A stretch of 64,000 nucleotides of DNA from JAICKM01 sp050998805. Its GTDB lineage: Bacteria; Chloroflexota; Chloroflexia; QHBQ01; JAICKM01. The translations under genes were made by a program, and so were the position numbers. The notes under the pieces are model-generated. The model worked only from the letters and a program-made list of their open reading frames with translations. It was not told the origin of the DNA and did not search any database. Of this stretch, positions 34,616-41,967 are shown piece by piece (position 1 is the first letter of the stretch; the number at the start of each line of letters is the position of its first letter). The stretch spans positions 35,689 to 99,688 of the forward strand of contig JBPCPV010000029.1 of NCBI GenBank assembly GCA_050998805.1. Reading direction: 5' to 3'.

Positions 34616-34906
34616 ATGGGCGGCAAAAGCAACAGCGAGTACGAAAAGACACTTCTCCTCGAAGACATGGAGAGCCTTGCCGAGGAGATGGACGAGATCG
34701 GCGTCGCAGGCAGCTATGAGGTGATGCGCTGGCTGGCTGTGCCCCGAACCGACGAGCGCCTCGGCGTGCCCGGCACCGCTGATGAGGTTGCGCTCAAGAC
34801 GATACTCGATATGATGGAAGAACTCGGCATATCCACCCGCGCCGAGCTAGCAAACCGCATCCGCGCCTTGCAGGAGGAACTGGATTGGCCGGACGACGAT
34901 GCGTAG
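34616..34906 (+). CDS. Small acidic hypothetical protein
   Basis: 96 aa from the ATG at 34616, which follows GAGGGG by 9 nt; an ATG six codons upstream is possible. It is helical, Glu/Asp-rich and without a membrane segment. The C-terminal half (AELANRIRALQEELDWPDDDA) could be a coiled coil or a small helical bundle. I do not recognise the family. Its 3' end overlaps the small frameshifted lipoprotein frame at 34885. Confidence 0.55.
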   Translation: MGGKSNSEYEKTLLLEDMESLAEEMDEIGVAGSYEVMRWLAVPRTDERLGVPGTADEVALKTILDMMEELGISTRAELANRIRALQEELDWPDDDA

Positions 34907-35165
34907 CGATTTTCACTGTTATTCCGGCACTCACATTGTGCCTTGTGGTTGGCATGAGCCTCGCCGGCTGCGGTAGCGCGTCTTCCTCCTAAACCACGCG
35001 CAATCTGACGATAGTATTCAGAGGTTGAACGGTCAGCCCTTGTGGAAGGTCAGTTACCGGTACACAGTCGTAACAACAAACTCGGGATCAATGGCAACTA
35101 ACAGTTACCGGAGCAGCCCTCTAAACGGTTTGCTGAACGAGATCCAACAAGCCACCCATCGCTAG
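34885..35165 (+). pseudogene. Frameshifted small lipoprotein gene
   Basis: A TTG at 34885 lies 7 nt after a perfect AGGAGG (34872-34877) inside the preceding gene. It opens a frame encoding a signal peptide with the lipobox SLAGC and a short GSASSS before TAA at 34990. A -1 shift in the pyrimidine run at 34981-34990 joins a second open frame that runs 59 codons to TAG at 35163. Together they would give a ~92-aa lipoprotein. The break may be a mutation, a sequencing error or a programmed shift. No other gene lies in 34907-35305. Confidence 0.45.
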
Positions 35166-35192
35166 GTAGCTACCGTGAGGCAATTCGCGTCA

Positions 35193-35221
35193 TTGACGCC
35201 GTGCTCCGAAACGGGTATACT
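35193..35221 (+). promoter_or_regulatory. Promoter of the rpsP operon
   Basis: TTGACG (35193-35198), 17 nt, TATACT (35216-35221). The predicted leader is about 78 nt before the rpsP ATG. Confidence 0.7.
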
Positions 35222-35305
35222 ATGGCGCACACTATACGCGCTATGGGGATGGGCCTCTGTCCTGAGAGTCACGCCCGTCACTGCCGCATTTATCTAGGAG
35301 AAGCA

Positions 35306-35698
35306 ATGCTCAAGATCCGGTTGCGCCGCACGGGCGCTAAGTTCCAACCGCACTATCGCGTGGTCGTCGCAGACGCACGCGCACCCCGCGACGGCCGCTT
35401 CGTGACGATCCTCGGCCACTACGACCCCCGGACCGATCCGCCGACCGTCAACCTCGACGGCGCGAAGCTCGAAGAGTGGGTCAAGAAAGGCGCGCAGCCG
35501 ACCGAGGCGGTGATCGGCCTGCTCCGGCTGACGAAACTCGCCCCGGGAGTAGTCGAGGCTTACGGCCGCAAGAACAAAGCAAGCTCCGCGAACGCGCCGA
35601 TGTGGGGAGAGGCCGCAGCATCGGTGCCTGCCGCCGACGCCGAGGCCGCAGAGGCCGCTCCCGCCGGCGATGCAGATGCCGAGGCACCGGAGGCATGA
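35306..35698 (+). CDS. rpsP: 30S ribosomal protein S16
   Basis: 130 aa, RBS TAGGAGAA. It begins MLKIRLRRTGAKFQPHYRVVV, the S16 signature, and LGHYDPRTDP follows. The first ~85 residues are the conserved protein; the Ala/Glu/Asp-rich tail of ~45 residues is an extension. S16 assists assembly of the 30S body. The stop overlaps the KH gene by 4 nt, and the order S16-KH-RimM is the common ribosome-maturation operon. Confidence 0.97.
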   Translation: MLKIRLRRTGAKFQPHYRVVVADARAPRDGRFVTILGHYDPRTDPPTVNLDGAKLEEWVKKGAQPTEAVIGLLRLTKLAPGVVEAYGRKNKASSANAPMWGEAAASVPAADAEAAEAAPAGDADAEAPEA

Positions 35699-35922
35699 AA
35701 GACCTCGTCGAGTACATCGCCAAGACGCTCGTCGAGTACCCCGACGACGTCGAAGTCCGCGAGGTCCGCACCGAGCGCACGGTGATGATCGAGCTGACCG
35801 TGAACCCCGAAGAGAAGGGCAAAGTCATCGGGCGCGACGGCAAGATCGCCCGCGCGATACGTGCCCTGGTGAGCATGTCGGCCCAGCGCGAAGGCAAGCG
35901 CGGCATCCTCGAAATCATGTAG
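35695..35922 (+). CDS. khpA: KH-domain RNA-binding protein
   Basis: 75 aa, a single type II KH domain with the GxxG loop in KVIGRDGKIARAIR. It matches the KhpA (YlqC) family, an RNA-binding protein placed between rpsP and rimM in many bacteria and linked to cell division and RNA regulation. ATGA overlap with rpsP; rimM starts one base after its stop. Confidence 0.93.
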   Translation: MKDLVEYIAKTLVEYPDDVEVREVRTERTVMIELTVNPEEKGKVIGRDGKIARAIRALVSMSAQREGKRGILEIM

Positions 35923-35923
35923 G

Positions 35924-36571
35924 GTGGCGGCCCCCGACTTCATCACGATAGGTCAAGTTATCGCGGCGCACGGCGTGCGGGGCGAGCTGCGAGTGAGCAT
36001 ACTCAGCGACTTCCCGCAACGCTTCCTCGCGCTGCAACACGTCTATCTCTGCCCGCCGCCTCTCATAAAGGGCGGGCGTCCTACAGAGGCAGCGTCCGCC
36101 GCGCCCCAGGAGTACAAGGTGATGACCGCCCGGCTGCTCGGCGGAGGCAACAAGCGGCTCTTCCCTCTGGCCGACCCTGCGGACGCCGAGCGGAGCGGTC
36201 CCTGGGCAGGGCAGGTCCATGAGGCGCTCGTCAAGCTGGCGGGGGTAAACGACCCTGAGACCGCCACAGCCCTGCGGCGCTACCTGCTCCAACTCCCCGC
36301 TGCCGAAGCCTGGCCCCTGCCGCCCGACACCTTCTACTCATTCCAGATCGAGGGCCTGCCGGTCCTTGCACCCGACGGGCGCAGCCTCGGCGTCGTCGAG
36401 GAGCTGCTTGCGACCGGTAGCAACGACGTGTACGTGGTCCGCACGCCGTCCGGCAAAGAGCTGCTGGTTCCGGCGATCCGAGATGTCGTCCTCGAGATAG
36501 ACCCGCAGGCCGGATATATCCGTATCCGCGACACCGCCGAGTGGAGCGATGAAGAAGCTGCGCGGGAGTAG
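35924..36571 (+). CDS. rimM: 16S rRNA processing protein RimM
   Basis: 215 aa from a GTG. The N-terminal beta barrel starts FITIGQVIAAHGVRGELRV. A PRC-barrel domain follows from ~135, with LGVVEELLATGSNDVYVV and VPAIRDVVLEID. An unusual Pro/Ala loop (~46-60) lengthens the first domain. It binds S19 and helps mature the 30S head. It overlaps the MFS gene by 23 nt. Confidence 0.95.
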   Translation: MAAPDFITIGQVIAAHGVRGELRVSILSDFPQRFLALQHVYLCPPPLIKGGRPTEAASAAPQEYKVMTARLLGGGNKRLFPLADPADAERSGPWAGQVHEALVKLAGVNDPETATALRRYLLQLPAAEAWPLPPDTFYSFQIEGLPVLAPDGRSLGVVEELLATGSNDVYVVRTPSGKELLVPAIRDVVLEIDPQAGYIRIRDTAEWSDEEAARE

Positions 36572-37913
36572 CCCCCGCCTCCGCCGACCCCGATTAAGCG
36601 AAGCCAAGAACCGCATCACGCCGACCTTCCGCATCCTGCCGGCAGTCCCCGAAGAACCGGCCGGCGGCCTCTTGCCCTCGCAGGTGCAGACCGGGATGCG
36701 CTGGTCTATCTTCGAGGGCGGCTTTGCCCAGGTCTTCCTCAACACCACCACCGGCTCGTTCGTGACCGCGCTCACGCTCTTCCTGGGGGCGAGTGACTTC
36801 GTGCTTGGGCTGGTGACTTCGCTGCCGGTCTTGACGCAGCTCGTGCAGCTCCCCGCCGCCTGGATGGTCGAGCATCGCGGCAACAGGCGTGCGCTCACAG
36901 TCTGGTCGAGCCTCGGTCGGCTCTTCTGGCTCGTGCCGGTGGTGCTGCTCTTTGTGCCGATGGACCCGGTCTTGAGGCTCTGGCTCGTCGTGGCCGCGAT
37001 CGCCCTCGCATGGAGCCTGCTCGCGATCAGCAGCAACGCCTGGCTCTCCTGGATGAGCGACCTGATCCCGCCGACGCTGCGGGGGCGGTTCTTCGGCACC
37101 CGCAACACGGTGCTGGCGCTGGTCGGCCTCGTGGTGATCTTCGGCGGCGGCAGCCTGCTCGACTTCGCCCGCCAGAACGGGCACCCCGAGGTAGGTTTCG
37201 CGGTCCTTTACGGAGCCGCCTGCGTCGCCGGGCTGTTGAGCACCGTCTTCATCAGCCGCCAGCCGGAGCCTAAGCTGGTTCGCGTGCCCGGCGGCATGGG
37301 CTTCGGTCAGATGTTGCAGGCGCCGTTGCGCGACAAGTCTTTCCGGGCGTTCATCTTGACTATGACGATCTGGGGCATCGGGGTGAACCTCGGCGTGCCG
37401 TTTTTCAGCGCCCAGGCGCTCAAGAACCTCCACGTCAGCTACCAGCAGCTAGCGACACTCGACATGACCACGGTCGCAGTCGGCATTCTTACCGCGCCGC
37501 TCTGGGGCCGGTGGGCCGACAGGGCGGGGCACCGCCTCGCCCTCACCGTCAGTATGATCGGCGCGTCCCCGCTCGCGCTCACCTGGCTCTTTGTCACCCC
37601 GGCGAACATCTGGCTGCTATATTGTAACAACATCATGTCGGGGATCTTCTGGACCGGCGTCAACCTCGCGCTGAACAACCGCCTGATGGAGCGCGCGCCT
37701 GCCGCCGGGCGGTCCGGCTACCTGGCGCTCTACTCGGCGATCACCGGCGTGGCCGCCTTCGCGGCCTCGCTCATCGGCGGCATCATCGCAAATGCGCTCG
37801 CCGGGGGCAACTACTCGCTCGGCCCGCTGCCGATCAACAACTACCAGGCGATCTTCCTGATCGCCGGCCTCACTCGCATCGGCGTCGTCGTCTTCCGCCG
37901 CCGAACGCTCTGA
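36549..37913 (+). CDS. MFS transporter
   Basis: 454 aa with ~45 hydrophilic N-terminal residues and 12 helices. The loop LPAAWMVEHRGNRRALTVWSS and WLSWMSDLIPPTLRGRFFGTRN carry the MFS motif-A-like pattern. The substrate is unknown. It is translationally coupled to rimM by overlap, so it is transcribed with the S16 operon. A close relative of the 27431-28861 transporter is not evident. Confidence 0.85.
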   Translation: MKKLRGSSPRLRRPRLSEAKNRITPTFRILPAVPEEPAGGLLPSQVQTGMRWSIFEGGFAQVFLNTTTGSFVTALTLFLGASDFVLGLVTSLPVLTQLVQLPAAWMVEHRGNRRALTVWSSLGRLFWLVPVVLLFVPMDPVLRLWLVVAAIALAWSLLAISSNAWLSWMSDLIPPTLRGRFFGTRNTVLALVGLVVIFGGGSLLDFARQNGHPEVGFAVLYGAACVAGLLSTVFISRQPEPKLVRVPGGMGFGQMLQAPLRDKSFRAFILTMTIWGIGVNLGVPFFSAQALKNLHVSYQQLATLDMTTVAVGILTAPLWGRWADRAGHRLALTVSMIGASPLALTWLFVTPANIWLLYCNNIMSGIFWTGVNLALNNRLMERAPAAGRSGYLALYSAITGVAAFAASLIGGIIANALAGGNYSLGPLPINNYQAIFLIAGLTRIGVVVFRRRTL

Positions 37914-38010
37914 GCCGTCGCGGAACCCGCCGCGCCCCTCTTACGTTGTATTCTGTAGCGGGCGGCGCTGTGCCAACCTCTGGTCCTGTATTTGGAAAGG
38001 TGAATTAAGA

Positions 38011-39483
38011 ATGAGCCACATTTCTTACACTCCCCGCCGTGCCGGGCTGCTCGGCCTGCTGATGCTTGCGCTCTTGCCGGCGCTTGCCGGCTGCGACATC
38101 GCAGCGCCCACCGGCACGCCGATCCCCGCCACCACCACTGCGACCGAGTTGCCGCCGACCTCGCTCCCGCCGACACAGCCTCCGGCCATAGACACCGCCG
38201 CGCCCCAGGCCCCGGCCACCGACACCGCCTCGCCGCCTACGGCTGCCCCGACTGATACGCCGCTCGCCCCGCCGCCGACCGCCGCGCCGAGCGATACCGT
38301 TCCTGCGCCGACGGTCCCTGAGCCGACCGCGACGAACATACCCGACCTGGCGACCGTCACCCCTGTGCCGCCTGCCGAGACGCCGACAACCGCGCCGCCC
38401 GTTCCGACAGCCCCGCCCGTCACCCCGACGCCTCCACCCTCGTCGGGCACAGGCCGGATCGTCTTCGTGCTCGACAATGAGCTGGCTGTGGTGAACTCCG
38501 ACGGCTCGGGGCTGACCCGCCTCGGCGTGAAGGGCGACATCACCTCGCCCCGATGGTCGCCCGACAAGACACGCATCGTTTACCTGCTTGGCTACGGGGT
38601 CGCCGCCGACCTTTGGGTGGTACATGGCGACGGCAGTTCGCTGCACCGCCTGACTAATACCCCCGGGATCGGCGAGTCCGAACCCCAATGGTCGCCTGAC
38701 GGACGGACGCTCGCCTATACCCGCACCGCCGACACGAACGGCGACAAGCAGCTCGACACCCGTGACACGAGCGCGGTCTGGCTGATCGGCGCGGATGGCA
38801 CCAGCCCCCACCGCCTCGCCGACGGTATGGACCCCGCCTGGGCACCCGACGGCAAACGCCTCGCCTTCGCGACCGCCGGCAAGCGGACAGCCGACAACCC
38901 CTACGGTTCAGGCAACACGATAGATATGATCAACGCACAGGGGCAGAACCGATGGAGTCCGATCAAGATACCGAACATCCCGCAGGACACCAGCCTCGTG
39001 AACCCCGAAGCGAAGTTCAACGCAGGCACCAACTTCCTGCGCTACCCCGCCTGGGCACCCGGCAATCACAGCGTCGCCTTCATGGCAGAGGGCCACAGCG
39101 GGCTGATCGTCACCACGACCGACAAGGGTGCCCAACCGACACTGCACGACTTCGATTACGAGGGCAGCTACGGCCGAGTCTTCTGGTCGCCCGACGGCGG
39201 GAAGCTGGCATATGAGGTTCTCCCGCCGAGCGGGATCGCTCAGGTCGCGGTGCTTAACCTGGGCAGCGGGAACCGCACTGCGTTCGGCAACCCCCACGAG
39301 GGCAGCGCCGCCTCCAACCCAAGCTGGGGGCCGGACAGCTCCGGCATCGCCTACATACAGGCGATCCCGAGCGCCGAAACCCCTGCGGTCCCTGTCGGTG
39401 CGCTGATGGTCGCCGACTTCCTACACCCTGAGAGCGCCCATGCGATAGTGCCGAGCGGGGCGTCCGAGCCGGATTGGAGGTAG
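38011..39483 (+). CDS. Lipoprotein with Pro/Thr linker and TolB-like propeller
   Basis: 490 aa, RBS GGAAAGGTG. A signal peptide ends in the lipobox ALAGC (Cys28). Residues ~30-145 are a Pro/Thr/Ala linker. Residues ~148-490 contain WD40-like/PD40 units: SPRWSPDKTRIVY, EPQWSPDGRTLAY, DPAWAPDGKRLAF, YPAWAPGNHSVAF, RVFWSPDGGKLAY and NPSWGPDSSGIAY, six blades in total. The linker would hold the propeller away from the membrane. A binding or sensing role is likely; no catalytic motif is seen. Confidence 0.85.
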   Translation: MSHISYTPRRAGLLGLLMLALLPALAGCDIAAPTGTPIPATTTATELPPTSLPPTQPPAIDTAAPQAPATDTASPPTAAPTDTPLAPPPTAAPSDTVPAPTVPEPTATNIPDLATVTPVPPAETPTTAPPVPTAPPVTPTPPPSSGTGRIVFVLDNELAVVNSDGSGLTRLGVKGDITSPRWSPDKTRIVYLLGYGVAADLWVVHGDGSSLHRLTNTPGIGESEPQWSPDGRTLAYTRTADTNGDKQLDTRDTSAVWLIGADGTSPHRLADGMDPAWAPDGKRLAFATAGKRTADNPYGSGNTIDMINAQGQNRWSPIKIPNIPQDTSLVNPEAKFNAGTNFLRYPAWAPGNHSVAFMAEGHSGLIVTTTDKGAQPTLHDFDYEGSYGRVFWSPDGGKLAYEVLPPSGIAQVAVLNLGSGNRTAFGNPHEGSAASNPSWGPDSSGIAYIQAIPSAETPAVPVGALMVADFLHPESAHAIVPSGASEPDWR

Positions 39484-39490
39484 GCCGGAG

Positions 39491-39973
39491 CTACTTGATC
39501 TCCGGGAGGCTCGTCCAGTCATAGCCGATCTCGGCGTCGTCGTGGGAGATGCGGCCTTCCTCGGCAGGGTCGTAGGTCTTCGAGGTGACGTAGAACAGGT
39601 GACTGAGGGCGAGGGCGCGGCAGCCGTGGGCGACGCCGGGCGGGATCTTGAGCACATTCTGAGGGTAATTCTCGCCCATGAACAGTTCCATAGTCACCCC
39701 ATGCGTCGGGGCGTCGGGGCGTGTGTCGTAGAGGGCTACTTTGAGCGCGCCGAGCGGCACATACCACCAGTCAACCTGGGTCTTGTGGATGTGCCAGGCT
39801 TTGCCCACGCCGGGGTGCATCATCGAGTGGCTGAGTTGGGCGAAGCCCTCTCCGAAGAACGGGTCGGTGACGCGGATGATCTCGCGGAAGTAGCCGCGTT
39901 CGTCGGGGTGGGTGGTCAGGTCTTTGATCACCACGCCTTCAATCGCGGGCTTCGTAATCCTGGTATCGGCCAT
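39491..39973 (-). CDS. dTDP-4-dehydrorhamnose 3,5-epimerase-like cupin (RmlC family)
   Basis: 160 aa from the ATG at 39973 (GAGGAGA upstream); the longer frame is not needed. The RmlC jellyroll is visible in DERGYFREI (24-32), FAQLSHSMMHPGVGKAWHIHKTQVDWWYVP and GVAHGCRAL. The His in WHIHK and the Tyr/Trp positions fit the family that acts on dTDP-4-keto-6-deoxyhexoses, but the short length and altered loops leave the exact sugar open. It probably feeds cell-surface sugar synthesis. Confidence 0.85.
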   Translation of the reverse strand: MADTRITKPAIEGVVIKDLTTHPDERGYFREIIRVTDPFFGEGFAQLSHSMMHPGVGKAWHIHKTQVDWWYVPLGALKVALYDTRPDAPTHGVTMELFMGENYPQNVLKIPPGVAHGCRALALSHLFYVTSKTYDPAEEGRISHDDAEIGYDWTSLPEIK

Positions 39974-40052
39974 GCGACGGGTCTCCTCTGTGCCGGCTGT
40001 GTCGGGTAATCGCAGCCCCATTCTACCACAGTCCGCCGGCCGCGCGCAAACA

Positions 40053-40081
40053 TTGCCCATGCCGCGCAGCTGTGTTATGAT
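40053..40081 (+). promoter_or_regulatory. Promoter of the AI-2E transporter gene
   Basis: TTGCCC (40053-40058), 17 nt, TATGAT (40076-40081). The ATG follows after only 8 nt, so transcription would start at or next to the start codon. Confidence 0.65.
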
Positions 40082-40089
40082 ACAGGAGT

Positions 40090-41289
40090 ATGGAGACGAT
40101 CCACTTCACGGCGCGCACAAAGATTGTGCTGATCTGGGCGGGAATCGGGCTGGCGCTCGTGTTCCTCTACTCGGTCGGCTCGATTGTCACGCCCTTCATC
40201 TGGGCGTTCGTCACGGCTTTTATCCTGAACGCTCTGGTCGGCTTTGCCGTACGCCGCATCGGGGGGCCGCGTGCTCTCTGGGTGGTGCTGATCTACTTCG
40301 GCCTGCTCGCCGCGTTGGCCTGGGGGCTGACGGTCATGGTGCCTGTGATGGGCAGGCAGGCTCACCAGCTTGCCAACGACGTGCCGCTCTATACCCAGCA
40401 GGTCGAGAACTTCATCAGGAGCAACAACCTTCGCATAGGCGACATCCGGATTTCGACACCGCAAATGGGCGATGCGATCCGCCAGGCGGCCGACAACTTC
40501 ATCAGCGGGCTGCGGACGCAGGTGCCCCAGCTCGTGCGCGACCTAGCCGACCGGCTGCTCAAGCTGCTGCTCTACCTGATCGCCACATTCTACTTCCTGC
40601 TGCAAGCCGATAAGATCGTCAGCAACTTCCGTGGGATGTTTTCGCCCGGCGTGCTGACTGAACTTGACCCCTGGTTCAAGCGGATCAACTCGACGCTCGG
40701 TGCCTACCTGCGGGGGCAGGCGCTGCTGATCGTCCTCATCAGCACGGCGACTTTCGTCGGCCTCCAGATACTCGGCGTGCGCTTCCCGCTGGTGCTCGGC
40801 ATCATGAGCGGGCTGGTCGAGACGATACCCTACATCGGCCCCTATGCCGCCGGTGCAGTCGCCACACTCGTCGCTCTCACCCAGCCTGAGACGAACACAT
40901 TCAGCCTCCAACCCCTGATGCTCGGCGTCGCCGTCGCGCTGATGTACACCGTGATCCGCCAGGTCGAGGACAACCTGATCATGCCGTTCGTCATCGGGCG
41001 GACGGTGGAGTTGCACCCCCTGACGGTGCTGTTTGTCGTGCTGGCGGGGGCGAGCTTGGCCGGCATCCTCGGCCTGCTGCTCGCGGTTCCGGCCGCGGCC
41101 ACGCTCAAGATCATCATTGAGTTCCTCTGGAAGAAGATCCGGGAACCCGACCGCCCCGAGGAGGTCGTCGAGGTCGAGGCCGCGCCCGATGGGCCTCTCG
41201 CCCCGCCCGGTCCAACGCCGATGCCCGGCCCTGCCACGCCCGATCCATCGGCACGCCGCTCTGCGATCCTCGGCCCTGCGGAAGAATGA
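40090..41289 (+). CDS. AI-2E family transporter (PerM/TqsA type)
   Basis: 399 aa, about eight membrane helices with the family pattern: two N-terminal helices, a hydrophilic extracytoplasmic stretch (~90-145), then helices with the conserved segments LGVRFPLVLGIMSGLVETIPYIGP and QVEDNLIMPFVIGRTVELHPL. Members export small molecules such as AI-2 or act as Na+/H+ antiporters, so the substrate is open. The C-terminal ~50 residues are acidic and Pro-rich. The GNAT gene overlaps by 4 nt. Confidence 0.9.
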   Translation: METIHFTARTKIVLIWAGIGLALVFLYSVGSIVTPFIWAFVTAFILNALVGFAVRRIGGPRALWVVLIYFGLLAALAWGLTVMVPVMGRQAHQLANDVPLYTQQVENFIRSNNLRIGDIRISTPQMGDAIRQAADNFISGLRTQVPQLVRDLADRLLKLLLYLIATFYFLLQADKIVSNFRGMFSPGVLTELDPWFKRINSTLGAYLRGQALLIVLISTATFVGLQILGVRFPLVLGIMSGLVETIPYIGPYAAGAVATLVALTQPETNTFSLQPLMLGVAVALMYTVIRQVEDNLIMPFVIGRTVELHPLTVLFVVLAGASLAGILGLLLAVPAAATLKIIIEFLWKKIREPDRPEEVVEVEAAPDGPLAPPGPTPMPGPATPDPSARRSAILGPAEE

Positions 41290-41960
41290 GCGTCGAGGTG
41301 CGCCTGGGTGGCCCCCGCGCGAGGCTTGCCTGCCTCGCGCTTGACGACGGCTACACCACCGCCCGCATGTGGCAAGCTGCCACGCATAGCTCGGACGACC
41401 CCGCGCTCGGCCTTGCCTCGTTGGAGAGCGGCACCCCCGATGCCCCATTCAGCGTCAGCTTCCAGCAGGTGCGCCTGCCCCGGCCGGTTGAGGTGCCCGG
41501 CATCTGCGGCCTGCGCCCCCCGGAGGCCCGTCTCGCCGCCTGGGAAGCCGCAGGTTGCCTGCTGGTCGCCTGCCCGCCGCAACCGGCTCTCAACCCACCG
41601 CCGGGCGACGCCGATGCCGAGCCGGACCCTGCCGAGATCCCGGTCGAGGTCTGGGGCTACGTCTCCCTGAGCGCGGTTCCCGACGCGCACCTCGCCTGGG
41701 TCGCCGAGCTTGTGGTAGACCCCGAGCACCGGAGGCAGGGGTTGGGCAGCACGCTGCTCGACGCCGCCCGCGCCTGGGCGGCCGCTCCCGTGGAGGACGG
41801 CGGCGGCGGCAGGCTGTCGGCGCTCGGCCTCGAACTCGCGCCCCGCAACTACCCGGCGATCTCCTTCTGCCGCCGCGCTGGCTTCACCTTCACCGGCTAC
41901 ACCGACTACACGGCGGCCGGCGGCGACCTGCGGCTGTTCTTCGTCTTGCGTATCGCCTGA
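41286..41960 (+). CDS. GNAT acetyltransferase
   Basis: 224 aa with an ATGA overlap with the AI-2E gene. The C-terminal GNAT core has LAWVAELVVDPEHRRQGLGSTLL (acetyl-CoA loop HRRQGLG) and NYPAISFCRRAGF. The N-terminal ~100 residues are poorly conserved and may define the substrate. It is predicted to be cytoplasmic. The acceptor is unknown. Confidence 0.88.
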   Translation: MSVEVRLGGPRARLACLALDDGYTTARMWQAATHSSDDPALGLASLESGTPDAPFSVSFQQVRLPRPVEVPGICGLRPPEARLAAWEAAGCLLVACPPQPALNPPPGDADAEPDPAEIPVEVWGYVSLSAVPDAHLAWVAELVVDPEHRRQGLGSTLLDAARAWAAAPVEDGGGGRLSALGLELAPRNYPAISFCRRAGFTFTGYTDYTAAGGDLRLFFVLRIA

Positions 41961-41967
41961 CGGGCTA

